Assembly (NCBI GenBank): GCA_023277325.1
Contig: JALRIQ010000239.1
Coordinates: forward strand, 1-7,804
Reading direction: 5' to 3'
Source of the DNA: Bacteroidia bacterium
GTDB taxonomy: Bacteria; Bacteroidota; Bacteroidia; UBA8524
DNA length: 7,804 nt
Program-made: the position numbers and the translations under genes
The notes under the pieces: model-generated
What the model saw: only the letters and a program-made list of their open reading frames with translations
The model's database searches: none
What the model was told of the DNA's origin: nothing
Shown: positions 1-6,228 of the stretch, one piece after another
How the letters are laid out: each line of letters opens with the position of its first letter
How positions within the stretch are numbered: the stretch's first letter is position 1

Positions 1-198
1 TCAACACCAGAAGCTATTGAAGCATTTCATAAGGCAAAAATTTTATTTGCACCAGGAAAAGCATCTAATGCAGGCGGTGTTGCCACGTCGGGTTTAGAAA
101 TGTCGCAAAATTCATTACGATTGAGTTGGACAAAAGAAGAAGTAGACCAAAAATTATTTAAGATTATGAGCGATATTCATGAATCTTGCGTAAAATAA
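1..198 (+). CDS. gdhA: NADP-type glutamate dehydrogenase, C-terminal fragment (5' end outside window)
   Basis: This is the last 65 codons of a gene entering from the left edge, read in frame 1 and ending with TAA at 196-198. Glutamate dehydrogenase interconverts glutamate and 2-oxoglutarate plus ammonium in the cytoplasm; the hexameric bacterial type generally uses NADP(H) for ammonium assimilation. The visible part carries the very conserved stretch APGKASNAGGVATSGLEMSQ (visible residues 17-36). Its Ser30 aligns with the serine that contacts the substrate side-chain carboxylate in the Clostridium symbiosum enzyme. It continues as SWTKEEVD and IMSDIHESCVK. In E. coli and other relatives this point is followed by about 30-38 more residues, including a conserved GANIAGF-like segment and an AMLAQG end. 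Here a stop follows CVK at once, and no reading frame downstream restores the missing part. The family is certain; whether the protein is functional, and NADP rather than NAD use, are inferences. Confidence 0.9.
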   Translation, partial: STPEAIEAFHKAKILFAPGKASNAGGVATSGLEMSQNSLRLSWTKEEVDQKLFKIMSDIHESCVK

Positions 199-218
199 TT
201 TGAGATTTGCGGTTTCAT

Positions 219-266
219 ATCATCTTATCGTCTTACCGTCGTAATGTCGTAATGTCGTCATGTCGA
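219..266. repeat. Degenerate 8-bp tandem repeat, about six units
   Basis: Six consecutive octamers can be lined up: atcatctt, atcgtctt, accgtcgt, aatgtcgt, aatgtcgt, catgtcga. The two central units are identical and the flanking ones differ at a few positions. The array fills most of the 82-bp gap between the convergent gdhA and radical SAM genes. It has no protein-coding role that I can see. It may be a slippage-generated microsatellite. I see no poly-T tract that would make it a terminator. Confidence 0.6.
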
Positions 267-280
267 CGAATCAATAAGTC

Positions 281-1258
281 TTACATCGAAACTAACGCTT
301 TCCAGGTTCCTTTCTCCCAATTGTATTTCAGTGTACTTGGTAAGGCTCCCCACCAGTATTTATTCATCTCCACAGCAAAGGAGGGCTGCATGTAACAATT
401 GATGACACAGCCTTCACAGCCCGGAAGTTTGCCTTCTTGTTTTTTCATTTCCTCCGCTTCATGTGAATAGAATACCTCATAAAGTTTTCCTTCAATAGGC
501 AATTCTTTTTCTCCCAAATGGTAGCAGGGAAGGATAAGCTTGTTTTCAGGCGATATCACCACGGTACTGGTAGCTGCCTTACAAACAGGTTTATCAATAT
601 GGTTTCCACCATCTCTGCGTAAATCAATAAAACCTTTGTTGATATATACGAGCTTCTTTTTGCCCCAGGCTTCCATGGCATCAAGGGCTGCATGATCAAC
701 CTCAGCACCATGGTCATTGTATTCAAACAAGGGGTTAAGAATCAGCATCAGGTTTTTTGGAAGGGTAATCTGCTCATAGACTTCCTTAATTTGTCCTACG
801 TTTTCGCTGGAAACGGTAAAAATGATATCGGGACGTTCTCCCCACTCCAAAGCCAAATCAATGGAACGCATCACATGGTCGTAGCAATCCACACCTCGAG
901 AAGCATTGTGTTCATCGCGATCTGGAGAGTCGAGAGAAAAATGGAGCATATCTACCAGTCCGCGCATTTTCTCTCCGTATTTAGGGTAGAGGAGTCCGTT
1001 GGTGGTCACCGTGGTGATAAAGCCCATCTCTTTGGCAATGCGCAAAAAGACATGCAATTCACGGTGAAGCAGGGGTTCTCCTCCAGTGAAGTCGATTACT
1101 TTCACCCCTAATTTTTTGAGATCGCGCAGGTTTTCCCTAACGTTCTCTTCGGTGATATACGGTGAGGGTTTTTCCCAGATATCGCAAAAGCTGCATTTGG
1201 CATTGCACCGGTAGGTGACATAATAATTACACAATACAGGTTTGCGAATGAGTCGCAT
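281..1258 (-). CDS. Radical SAM protein with C-terminal SPASM/twitch-like cysteines, substrate unknown
   Basis: The 325-residue protein starts at ATG (1258-1256). Residues 18-25 form the radical SAM motif CNAKCSFC (Cys18, Cys22, Cys25), which binds the 4Fe-4S cluster that cleaves S-adenosylmethionine. GGEP follows at 59-62, with the usual TTNG and LDS elements after it. The C-terminal third has five further cysteines: Cys226, Cys245 (ISPENKLILPC), then Cys281, Cys284 and Cys288 (CEGCVINC). This resembles a shortened SPASM or twitch region, which usually holds one or two auxiliary Fe-S clusters. Enzymes of this type modify peptides, cofactors or lipids, but the sequence does not reveal the substrate, and no precursor-peptide gene is visible nearby. 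The gene lies 13 bp after accD on the same strand, so co-transcription is likely. It is probably cytoplasmic, since no signal peptide or membrane segment is evident. Family assignment is secure; specific function is not assigned. Confidence 0.9.
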   Translation of the reverse strand: MRLIRKPVLCNYYVTYRCNAKCSFCDIWEKPSPYITEENVRENLRDLKKLGVKVIDFTGGEPLLHRELHVFLRIAKEMGFITTVTTNGLLYPKYGEKMRGLVDMLHFSLDSPDRDEHNASRGVDCYDHVMRSIDLALEWGERPDIIFTVSSENVGQIKEVYEQITLPKNLMLILNPLFEYNDHGAEVDHAALDAMEAWGKKKLVYINKGFIDLRRDGGNHIDKPVCKAATSTVVISPENKLILPCYHLGEKELPIEGKLYEVFYSHEAEEMKKQEGKLPGCEGCVINCYMQPSFAVEMNKYWWGALPSTLKYNWEKGTWKALVSM

Positions 1259-1271
1259 GATTTGTGCGGGC

Positions 1272-2150
1272 TTAGGCTTCTACTTCTTTCTTGGGACGAG
1301 GTTTTTTCTCCGTCAATAATTGAATGAGGGTAGTCAGCTTGTTTTTCAATTCAGTTCGGTCGACGATAAAATCAAGGAATCCGTGCTCCAATAGGAACTC
1401 AGAGCTTTGAAATCCTTTAGGAAGGTCTTTTCCAATGGTTTCCTTGATAACACGTGGACCAGCAAAACCGATAAGGGCTTCTGGTTCAGCAATATTAAAA
1501 TCGCCCAACATCGCAAAGGAGGCCGTTACACCACCGGTGGTTGGGTCGGTCATTAAGCTGATATAAGGAATTCCATCTTCACCAAGCAAAGCAAGTTTAG
1601 CACTGGTTTTTGCCATCTGCATAAGCGAGAAGGCTGCTTCCATCATACGCGCACCACCCGACTTGGAAATTACCAATAGCGGGGTTTTTGTTTCGCGGGC
1701 ATGGTCGATAGCACGGCCAATTTTTTCACCCACAACAGAACCCATAGATCCGCCGATAAAACCAAAATCCATACAGGCCACGACCAAAGGAAGTCCGTTG
1801 ACTTTACCTGCACCAACGCGCACGGCATCCTCGAGGCCACTCTTTTTGATGCTTTCTTCAACACGATCTGTATAGGCCTTGGTATCCGTAAACTCAAGGG
1901 GGTCACCTGAAGTGATATGGTTAAATAGCTCTTTGCAGCTTCCTTCATCAAAAATGATATCGAAATATTCTTTCGAACCAATACGGTGGTGGTAGTTGCA
2001 ATGTGGACAAACTAACTGATTGGCGATATGGTCGGAAGTGAGGGTTGCCTTTTTGCAACGGTTGCACTTGTACCACAATCCATCAGGAGTTGCTTTTTTA
2101 TCTTTTGTAGAGGTAGAGATACCTTCTTTTACACGTTTGAACCAACTCAT
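1272..2150 (-). CDS. accD: Acetyl-CoA carboxylase carboxyltransferase subunit beta
   Basis: AccD pairs with AccA to form the carboxyltransferase that moves CO2 from carboxybiotin on AccB to acetyl-CoA, giving malonyl-CoA, the first committed step of fatty acid synthesis in the cytoplasm. The product is 292 residues from ATG 2150-2148, close to the family norm. I chose this start because [10 protein letters not shown] is the typical AccD N-terminus; an upstream in-frame TTG at 2195 would add 15 atypical residues and would overlap the candidate promoter. The N-terminal zinc ribbon is complete (Cys29, Cys32, Cys48, Cys51). The crotonase-like carboxyltransferase core shows [10 protein letters not shown] (133-142), SGGARM (164-169) and [13 protein letters not shown] (201-213). 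The tail is Lys/Glu-rich. accA is not in the window. The gene follows fbaB after a terminator-like hairpin and precedes a radical SAM gene by 13 bp. Confidence 0.97.
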   Translation of the reverse strand: MSWFKRVKEGISTSTKDKKATPDGLWYKCNRCKKATLTSDHIANQLVCPHCNYHHRIGSKEYFDIIFDEGSCKELFNHITSGDPLEFTDTKAYTDRVEESIKKSGLEDAVRVGAGKVNGLPLVVACMDFGFIGGSMGSVVGEKIGRAIDHARETKTPLLVISKSGGARMMEAAFSLMQMAKTSAKLALLGEDGIPYISLMTDPTTGGVTASFAMLGDFNIAEPEALIGFAGPRVIKETIGKDLPKGFQSSEFLLEHGFLDFIVDRTELKNKLTTLIQLLTEKKPRPKKEVEA

Positions 2151-2192
2151 GTTAGGTATAGTTAAGTCTTTCGCGAGAAAGACATTCGGCTT

Positions 2193-2200
2193 CAAAAATA
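2193..2200 (-). promoter_or_regulatory. Candidate -7 element for accD
   Basis: Read on the - strand this is TATTTTTG, an exact match to the Bacteroidota -7 consensus TAnnTTTG. It lies just after the fbaB terminator-like hairpin and would give a leader of roughly 35-40 nt before the accD ATG. There is no TTG at the usual upstream distance: the nearest is only 13 nt away, versus roughly 17-23 expected. The call therefore rests on one element only. Confidence 0.35.
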
Positions 2201-2223
2201 GAAATTATTTGGGCAATAATAAG

Positions 2224-2257
2224 AAGGCTGCCTTCTGGAGAACCAAAAGACAGCCTT
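2224..2257 (-). terminator. Terminator-like hairpin after fbaB
   Basis: On the - strand a 13-bp stem (arms 2257-2245 and 2236-2224) closes an 8-nt loop (2244-2237). All 13 positions pair in the - strand RNA if two G-U wobbles are allowed. In a + strand RNA the same two positions would be A-C mismatches, which points to use by leftward transcripts. The stem starts 18 bp past the fbaB stop and is followed by CTTATTATT, a rather weak T-rich tail, so termination may be partial and allow read-through into accD. Confidence 0.65.
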
Positions 2258-2275
2258 GAATCCTTTATATACCGC

Positions 2276-3334
2276 TTAAGCGATGGTGATTTCGTTGTTT
2301 AGGTAAACGTCTTGGATCGCGTTCAATAGCGCAATTCCTTCGTTCATTGGTTTTTGGAAGGCTTTTCTTCCAGAAATCAAACCTGTACCACCAGCACGTT
2401 TGTTGATGATTGCAGTTGCAATAGCTTCTGCCAGGTCCGTTGCACCTTTCGACTCACCACCTGAGTTGATCAATCCCTGACGTCCCATGTAGCAGTTAGC
2501 GATTTGGTAGCGGGTTAGATCGATTGGGTGATTGGTAGTCAATTTATCGTAAACGTCTTTATGCGTTTTACCGAAATTGATGGCGGTATAACCACCGTTA
2601 TTGGTAGGTAATTTTTGTTTGATGATATCCGCCTGGATAGTAACTCCAAGGTGGTTCGCTTGTCCGGTTAAGTCAGCGGCAGTATGGTAATCAACACCGT
2701 CTTTTTTGAAGGCATTATTACGGGTATAGCACCAAAGGATGGTTGCCATTCCTAGCTCATGTGCTCTTTCGAAAGCTTGCGCCACTTCGATAATCTGGCG
2801 GTCAGAATTTTCCGAACCGAAGTAGATGGTAGCACCTACTGCAGCAGCACCAAGGTTCCAAGCTTCTTCAACTGATCCAAACATGATTTGGTCAAATGTT
2901 CCTGGGTAGCTCAAGAATTCATTGTGGTTGATTTTTACAATGAATGGAATTTTGTGCGCATATTTTCTAGAGTTCGCTGCCAACACACCGAATGTAGATG
3001 CTACTGCATTACATCCGCCGTCGATAGCCAATTTGATGATATTTTCTGGGTCAAAAAACGCTGGGTTTGGAGCAAAAGAAGCACCGGCTGAGTGCTCGAT
3101 TCCTTGATCTACTGGCAAAATGCTCACATATCCAGTTCCGCCCAAACGGCCGTGATCGTAAATAGATTGCAAGTTACGTAGGACCTGTGGACTGCGGTTG
3201 CTTTGAGCAAATACGCGATCGATAAAGTCAGGGCCTGGCAAATGAAGATCGTTCTTAGAAATGGTTGAACAGCTGTGGTTCAAAAGGGAATCGGCTTCAT
3301 TGCCGAGTAAATCATGAATTTTGTTGATATCCAT
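2276..3334 (-). CDS. fbaB: Class I fructose-bisphosphate aldolase (FbaB/DhnA type)
   Basis: The enzyme reversibly splits fructose 1,6-bisphosphate into dihydroxyacetone phosphate and glyceraldehyde 3-phosphate by a Schiff-base mechanism, in glycolysis and gluconeogenesis in the cytoplasm. The product is 352 residues from ATG 3334-3332, nearly the length of E. coli FbaB (about 350). Similarity to E. coli FbaB runs end to end: [17 protein letters not shown] at the N-terminus, [19 protein letters not shown] (69-87), GATIYFGSE (167-175), [10 protein letters not shown] (208-217), DLTGQANHL (221-229), and [17 protein letters not shown] followed by QDVYL and ITIA at the C-terminus. The likely Schiff-base lysine lies in ADIIKQK (Lys239 or Lys241); which one is inferred by family analogy. 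An in-frame extension of 13 codons upstream is atypical and was rejected. The gene is divergent from the GNAT gene and is followed by a hairpin, then accD. Confidence 0.96.
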   Translation of the reverse strand: MDINKIHDLLGNEADSLLNHSCSTISKNDLHLPGPDFIDRVFAQSNRSPQVLRNLQSIYDHGRLGGTGYVSILPVDQGIEHSAGASFAPNPAFFDPENIIKLAIDGGCNAVASTFGVLAANSRKYAHKIPFIVKINHNEFLSYPGTFDQIMFGSVEEAWNLGAAAVGATIYFGSENSDRQIIEVAQAFERAHELGMATILWCYTRNNAFKKDGVDYHTAADLTGQANHLGVTIQADIIKQKLPTNNGGYTAINFGKTHKDVYDKLTTNHPIDLTRYQIANCYMGRQGLINSGGESKGATDLAEAIATAIINKRAGGTGLISGRKAFQKPMNEGIALLNAIQDVYLNNEITIA

Positions 3335-3379
3335 TATAAAAGCGTTTTTATTTGGCGCAGCGAAAATAACCAATTTTTC

Positions 3380-3408
3380 TAAAGATATACCCCATGGATT
3401 CGACTCAA
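3380..3408 (-). promoter_or_regulatory. fbaB: Candidate promoter for fbaB
   Basis: On the - strand TTG (3408-3406) is followed after 18 nt by TATCTTTA (3387-3380), seven of eight positions of the Bacteroidota -7 box TAnnTTTG at an accepted spacing. Transcription would begin near 3373, giving a leader of about 40 nt before the fbaB ATG at 3334. The -33 part lies inside the first codons of the divergent GNAT gene, so the two transcription units would be tightly packed. No promoter of comparable quality is seen for the GNAT gene. Confidence 0.35.
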
Positions 3409-3828
3409 GTGCATGTCATTAAAATTTCGGAACCCAGCCAAATGGAATTGGCCTGGAAAATACGCAAGAAGGTATTTGTTGAAGAACAACAAGTTGACGA
3501 ATCAATGGAATGGGAAAATGAGGAGGAATCCACCCATTTTCTGGCTTATATCGATGAACAGGCAGTCGGTACCGCCAGATGGCGCGACAGTGGAAAAGGA
3601 ATAAAGTTAGAGCGTTTTGCAGTGCTCGCTGATTTCCGTAACCATGGAGTGGGTGGTGCTTTGGTAGAGGCGGTTTTAAACGATGTGCCCAAGCAAAAAA
3701 GAATCTACCTGCATGCACAAGTGGCCGCTGAGAAATTCTATGCACGACATGGCTTTAAACCTGCGGGTCTGCTTTTTTACGAAGCAGGAATTGGTCATTA
3801 TTTGATGGAAATTGCTCCGAAAGACTAA
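3394..3828 (+). CDS. GNAT family N-acetyltransferase (YitI/ElaA-like)
   Basis: The 144-residue protein is a single GNAT domain, expected to transfer an acetyl group from acetyl-CoA to an amine in the cytoplasm; the acceptor is unknown. Visible family marks are [12 protein letters not shown] (23-34), the acetyl-CoA pyrophosphate-binding motif A around [19 protein letters not shown] (72-90, with Arg82, Gly85, Gly87), and the C-terminal KFYARHGF (114-121), where Tyr116 could act as general acid. [12 protein letters not shown] (128-139) is typical of the YitI/YjcF/ElaA subgroup of small predicted acyltransferases. It starts at ATG 3394 and lies divergent from fbaB across a 59-bp gap. Its TAA stop overlaps the TAG stop of the helicase gene on the opposite strand. 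It appears intact. Substrate and biological role cannot be read from the sequence. Confidence 0.9.
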   Translation: MDSTQVHVIKISEPSQMELAWKIRKKVFVEEQQVDESMEWENEEESTHFLAYIDEQAVGTARWRDSGKGIKLERFAVLADFRNHGVGGALVEAVLNDVPKQKRIYLHAQVAAEKFYARHGFKPAGLLFYEAGIGHYLMEIAPKD

Positions 3829-6140
3829 GAAATGATGCGCACCTTCGCGTATTTGAGGATCAATTGTTTGATGCCCACCTCTTCAAATTCAACAGTGGCT
3901 TTTCTGCCTTCACCCGAACCTTCGATAAGCGTGACTATACCTGGTCCAAAACGTTGATGTTCGACCCTCATGCCTTCTTTTAATAAGCTGGTATCATCAG
4001 GCTCAAAATTCGGATCTACTTTCCGGTTAATCGGACTTTCCTTTTTATTGAATAGCAGGGAAGGAGTTGCCGACTTTCCAACTGGCGTGAAATTGAAGTC
4101 TTGCTTCTTCTTGGCTGCAGGAAATCCACCAAATTCCGGTTTATTGGATTTTACTTTTTCAACCTGCAGGTAACGCGGGTCAATTTCCTGAATAAAACGA
4201 CTCGGTTCAGCGTAGGTCAGGTTTCCGAAGCGGAAACGCGACATAGCATAAGAGAGTGTGAGTTTTTTCTCTGCACGGGTTGCTGCTACATAAAATAAAC
4301 GGCGCTCTTCTTCGAGGTCTTGTCTGCTGCTAATCGACATCTGAGAAGGAAAGAGGTTTTCTTCCATACCCACAACAAAGACGTTCGGGAACTCTAGTCC
4401 TTTCGCAGCATGTATCGTCATAAGGCGCACCACATCATCATCGCCTTTTTCATTATCGGCATCTGTCAGGAGTGCAATGTCTTGCAGGTAAACATCGAGG
4501 GTTTTGGCTTCATCGCGGGTATCATCCTCGGTAAATTCTTTGATACCGTTCATTAACTCGACGATGTTCTCGTAGCGGCTAATGCCTTCTACCGTTTTGT
4601 CATCGTGAAGTATCTTCAGCAAGGTACTTTGTCGGGCAATATGCATGGCCAAATCATAAGCGCTATGACTTTCGAGCATGCTTCGGAAGCTGAGCATCAT
4701 ATTGCGGAAATCGGCCAGCTTTTTAATGGCAGAACCAAAGGCAGGTATTTTCTCAATATTCTCAAGAACGGTCCAGATGCTGCATTCATTCTGACTCGCG
4801 GCAAGAATCAATTTATCAATACTCGTTTTCCCAATTCCGCGGGTAGGGTAGTTGATGATGCGTTTCAGTGCTTCTTCATCACTTGGATTGATGGTAAGGC
4901 GCAAATAGGCCACCATGTCCTTGATTTCCTTGCGTTGATAAAACGACATGCCCCCATAAATGCGGTATGGAATGTTCATTTTACGCAAGGCCTCTTCTAT
5001 AGAACGTGATTGGGCGTTGGTGCGGTAAAGAATGGCGAAAGCGTCGTTATTAAGCTGGTTTCGCATCTTCTCTTCAAAAATGTTTTCGGCTACGACTTTA
5101 CCTTCTTCATTATCCGTGGCCGTGCGAATTACCCGAATCTTGTCTCCATCCGGATTGTCGGTCCAGACCTGTTTTTTCAGCTGATCTTTATTATTCCGAA
5201 TAATGCTTCCTGCTGCTTCTACAATATTGGAGGTAGAGCGGTAGTTCTGCTCAAGTTTAAAGACTTTCAAATCCGGATAGTCTTTTTCGTAGTTCAGGAT
5301 ATTGCGAATGGTAGCTCCACGGAAGGCATAAATACTTTGGGCGTCATCCCCTACCACACAGATATTCTCGCGCATGGCGGAGAGTTTTTTGATGATGGAA
5401 TACTGGCAATGGTTGGTGTCTTGAAACTCATCCACCATCACATAATGAAACTTGTGTTGGTATTTATTTAGGACATCCGGAAAGCGACTGAGCAGCTCAT
5501 GGGTTTTTACCAAAAGATCATCGAAATCCATGGCACCTGCCCGAAAGCAACGCTCGGTATAGATACGGTAAATATCATGAATTTTGGGTTTCCCTGATCC
5601 AGAGTCGGCTTCGGTAAGGTCGCTTAGGCTGGCATATTGTGCCGCGGTTATTAGGTTGTTTTTTGCGGATGATATCCGAGAAAGGACCATACCCGGTTTA
5701 TAGACCTTATCATCCAATCCCATTTCTTTAAGAATGGTTTTAATCAGGCTTTTGGCGTCGTCGCTATCGTAAATGGTGAAATTGCTCGGGTAACCCAGCT
5801 TGTCGGCTTCAATGCGTAAGATTTTAGCAAAGATGGAGTGGAAGGTACCCATCCAAAGGGCATGCGCTTCATTACCTACGACCTGTTCAATACGTTTACG
5901 CATTTCACGTGCGGCCTTATTGGTAAAGGTCAAGGCCAAAATATTGAATGGGTCAACCCCTTTTTCAATCAGGTAAGCAATACGGTAGGTGAGTACACGG
6001 GTTTTTCCTGAACCAGCACCGGCAATAATCATCACCGGACCTTCGGTTTGCATGACAGCCCCGCGCTGCGGTTCATTGAGTAATTCGAGATAGTTTATCG
6101 CCTTTTCCGACACTTTACAAAGGTAATTTCTGAAAGCCAT
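3825..6140 (-). CDS. pcrA: ATP-dependent DNA helicase of the UvrD/PcrA family (SF1A)
   Basis: This is a 3'-to-5' superfamily 1 helicase that unwinds DNA in nucleotide excision repair, replication restart and removal of proteins from DNA. With ATG 6140-6138 it has 771 residues, a normal length. Motifs are complete and in order: Q-motif LNEPQ (about 21-25), Walker A GAGSGKT (41-47), LTFTNKAAREM, Walker B DEFQDT (237-242), motif III GDDAQSIYAFRG (264-275), motif IV EQNYRST (297-303), motif V TIHAAKGLEF (575-584), motif VI FYVAATRAE (616-624). A Lys/Ser/Pro-rich linker leads to a C-terminal Tudor-like domain (GMRVEHQRFGPG, 723-734), the region that in PcrA contacts RNA polymerase. The start is uncertain: an upstream TTG (6164) and a GTG (6113, giving VSEKAINYL) are in frame, and relatives often begin close to NYLELLNEPQ. 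PcrA and UvrD names are used interchangeably in this phylum. Confidence 0.95.
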   Translation of the reverse strand: MAFRNYLCKVSEKAINYLELLNEPQRGAVMQTEGPVMIIAGAGSGKTRVLTYRIAYLIEKGVDPFNILALTFTNKAAREMRKRIEQVVGNEAHALWMGTFHSIFAKILRIEADKLGYPSNFTIYDSDDAKSLIKTILKEMGLDDKVYKPGMVLSRISSAKNNLITAAQYASLSDLTEADSGSGKPKIHDIYRIYTERCFRAGAMDFDDLLVKTHELLSRFPDVLNKYQHKFHYVMVDEFQDTNHCQYSIIKKLSAMRENICVVGDDAQSIYAFRGATIRNILNYEKDYPDLKVFKLEQNYRSTSNIVEAAGSIIRNNKDQLKKQVWTDNPDGDKIRVIRTATDNEEGKVVAENIFEEKMRNQLNNDAFAILYRTNAQSRSIEEALRKMNIPYRIYGGMSFYQRKEIKDMVAYLRLTINPSDEEALKRIINYPTRGIGKTSIDKLILAASQNECSIWTVLENIEKIPAFGSAIKKLADFRNMMLSFRSMLESHSAYDLAMHIARQSTLLKILHDDKTVEGISRYENIVELMNGIKEFTEDDTRDEAKTLDVYLQDIALLTDADNEKGDDDVVRLMTIHAAKGLEFPNVFVVGMEENLFPSQMSISSRQDLEEERRLFYVAATRAEKKLTLSYAMSRFRFGNLTYAEPSRFIQEIDPRYLQVEKVKSNKPEFGGFPAAKKKQDFNFTPVGKSATPSLLFNKKESPINRKVDPNFEPDDTSLLKEGMRVEHQRFGPGIVTLIEGSGEGRKATVEFEEVGIKQLILKYAKVRIIS

Positions 6141-6176
6141 TTCACTGCGGGGAAATATCAACAAAATGGCAATAAA

Positions 6177-6207
6177 AAACCCCGACTTAAAGTTTAAGCC
6201 GGGGTTT
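6177..6207 (-). terminator. Rho-independent terminator of the surface protein gene
   Basis: A 14-bp stem (6177-6190 with 6194-6207) closes a 3-nt loop (6191-6193), with a block of four G-C pairs near its base. On the - strand every position pairs, one as a G-U wobble; in + strand RNA that position would be an A-C mismatch. Leftward transcripts then meet TTTTTTATT, a good U-tract. The hairpin lies 21 bp past the surface protein stop codon and 37 bp before the helicase ATG, so it separates the two transcription units. Confidence 0.9.
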
Positions 6208-6228
6208 GTATTTTATTTAGCTCAGCGC

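Noticed and set aside
219..266. CRISPR-like array
   Set aside because: Units are 8 bp with no spacers, far too short for CRISPR repeats, and no cas gene is present.
255..269. Small hairpin (5-bp stem TCGTC/GACGA) as a terminator for gdhA
   Set aside because: The stem is short, no U-tract follows, and the pairing is a by-product of the octamer repeat.
692..1111. Open frame of 139 codons on the + strand
   Set aside because: It lies wholly antisense to the radical SAM gene, whose motifs are intact. Its translation resembles no family and has no supporting start context.
1670..1981. Open frame of 103 codons on the - strand inside accD
   Set aside because: It is an out-of-frame shadow of accD. 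The accD frame carries the conserved carboxyltransferase motifs across the same bases.
2151..2195. N-terminal extension of AccD from a TTG codon
   Set aside because: It would add 15 residues before the typical MSWFKRV start and would overlap the candidate -7 promoter box.
4605..5471. Two consecutive + strand open frames of 134 and 153 codons
   Set aside because: Both are antisense shadows of the helicase gene, which has all its motifs on the - strand.
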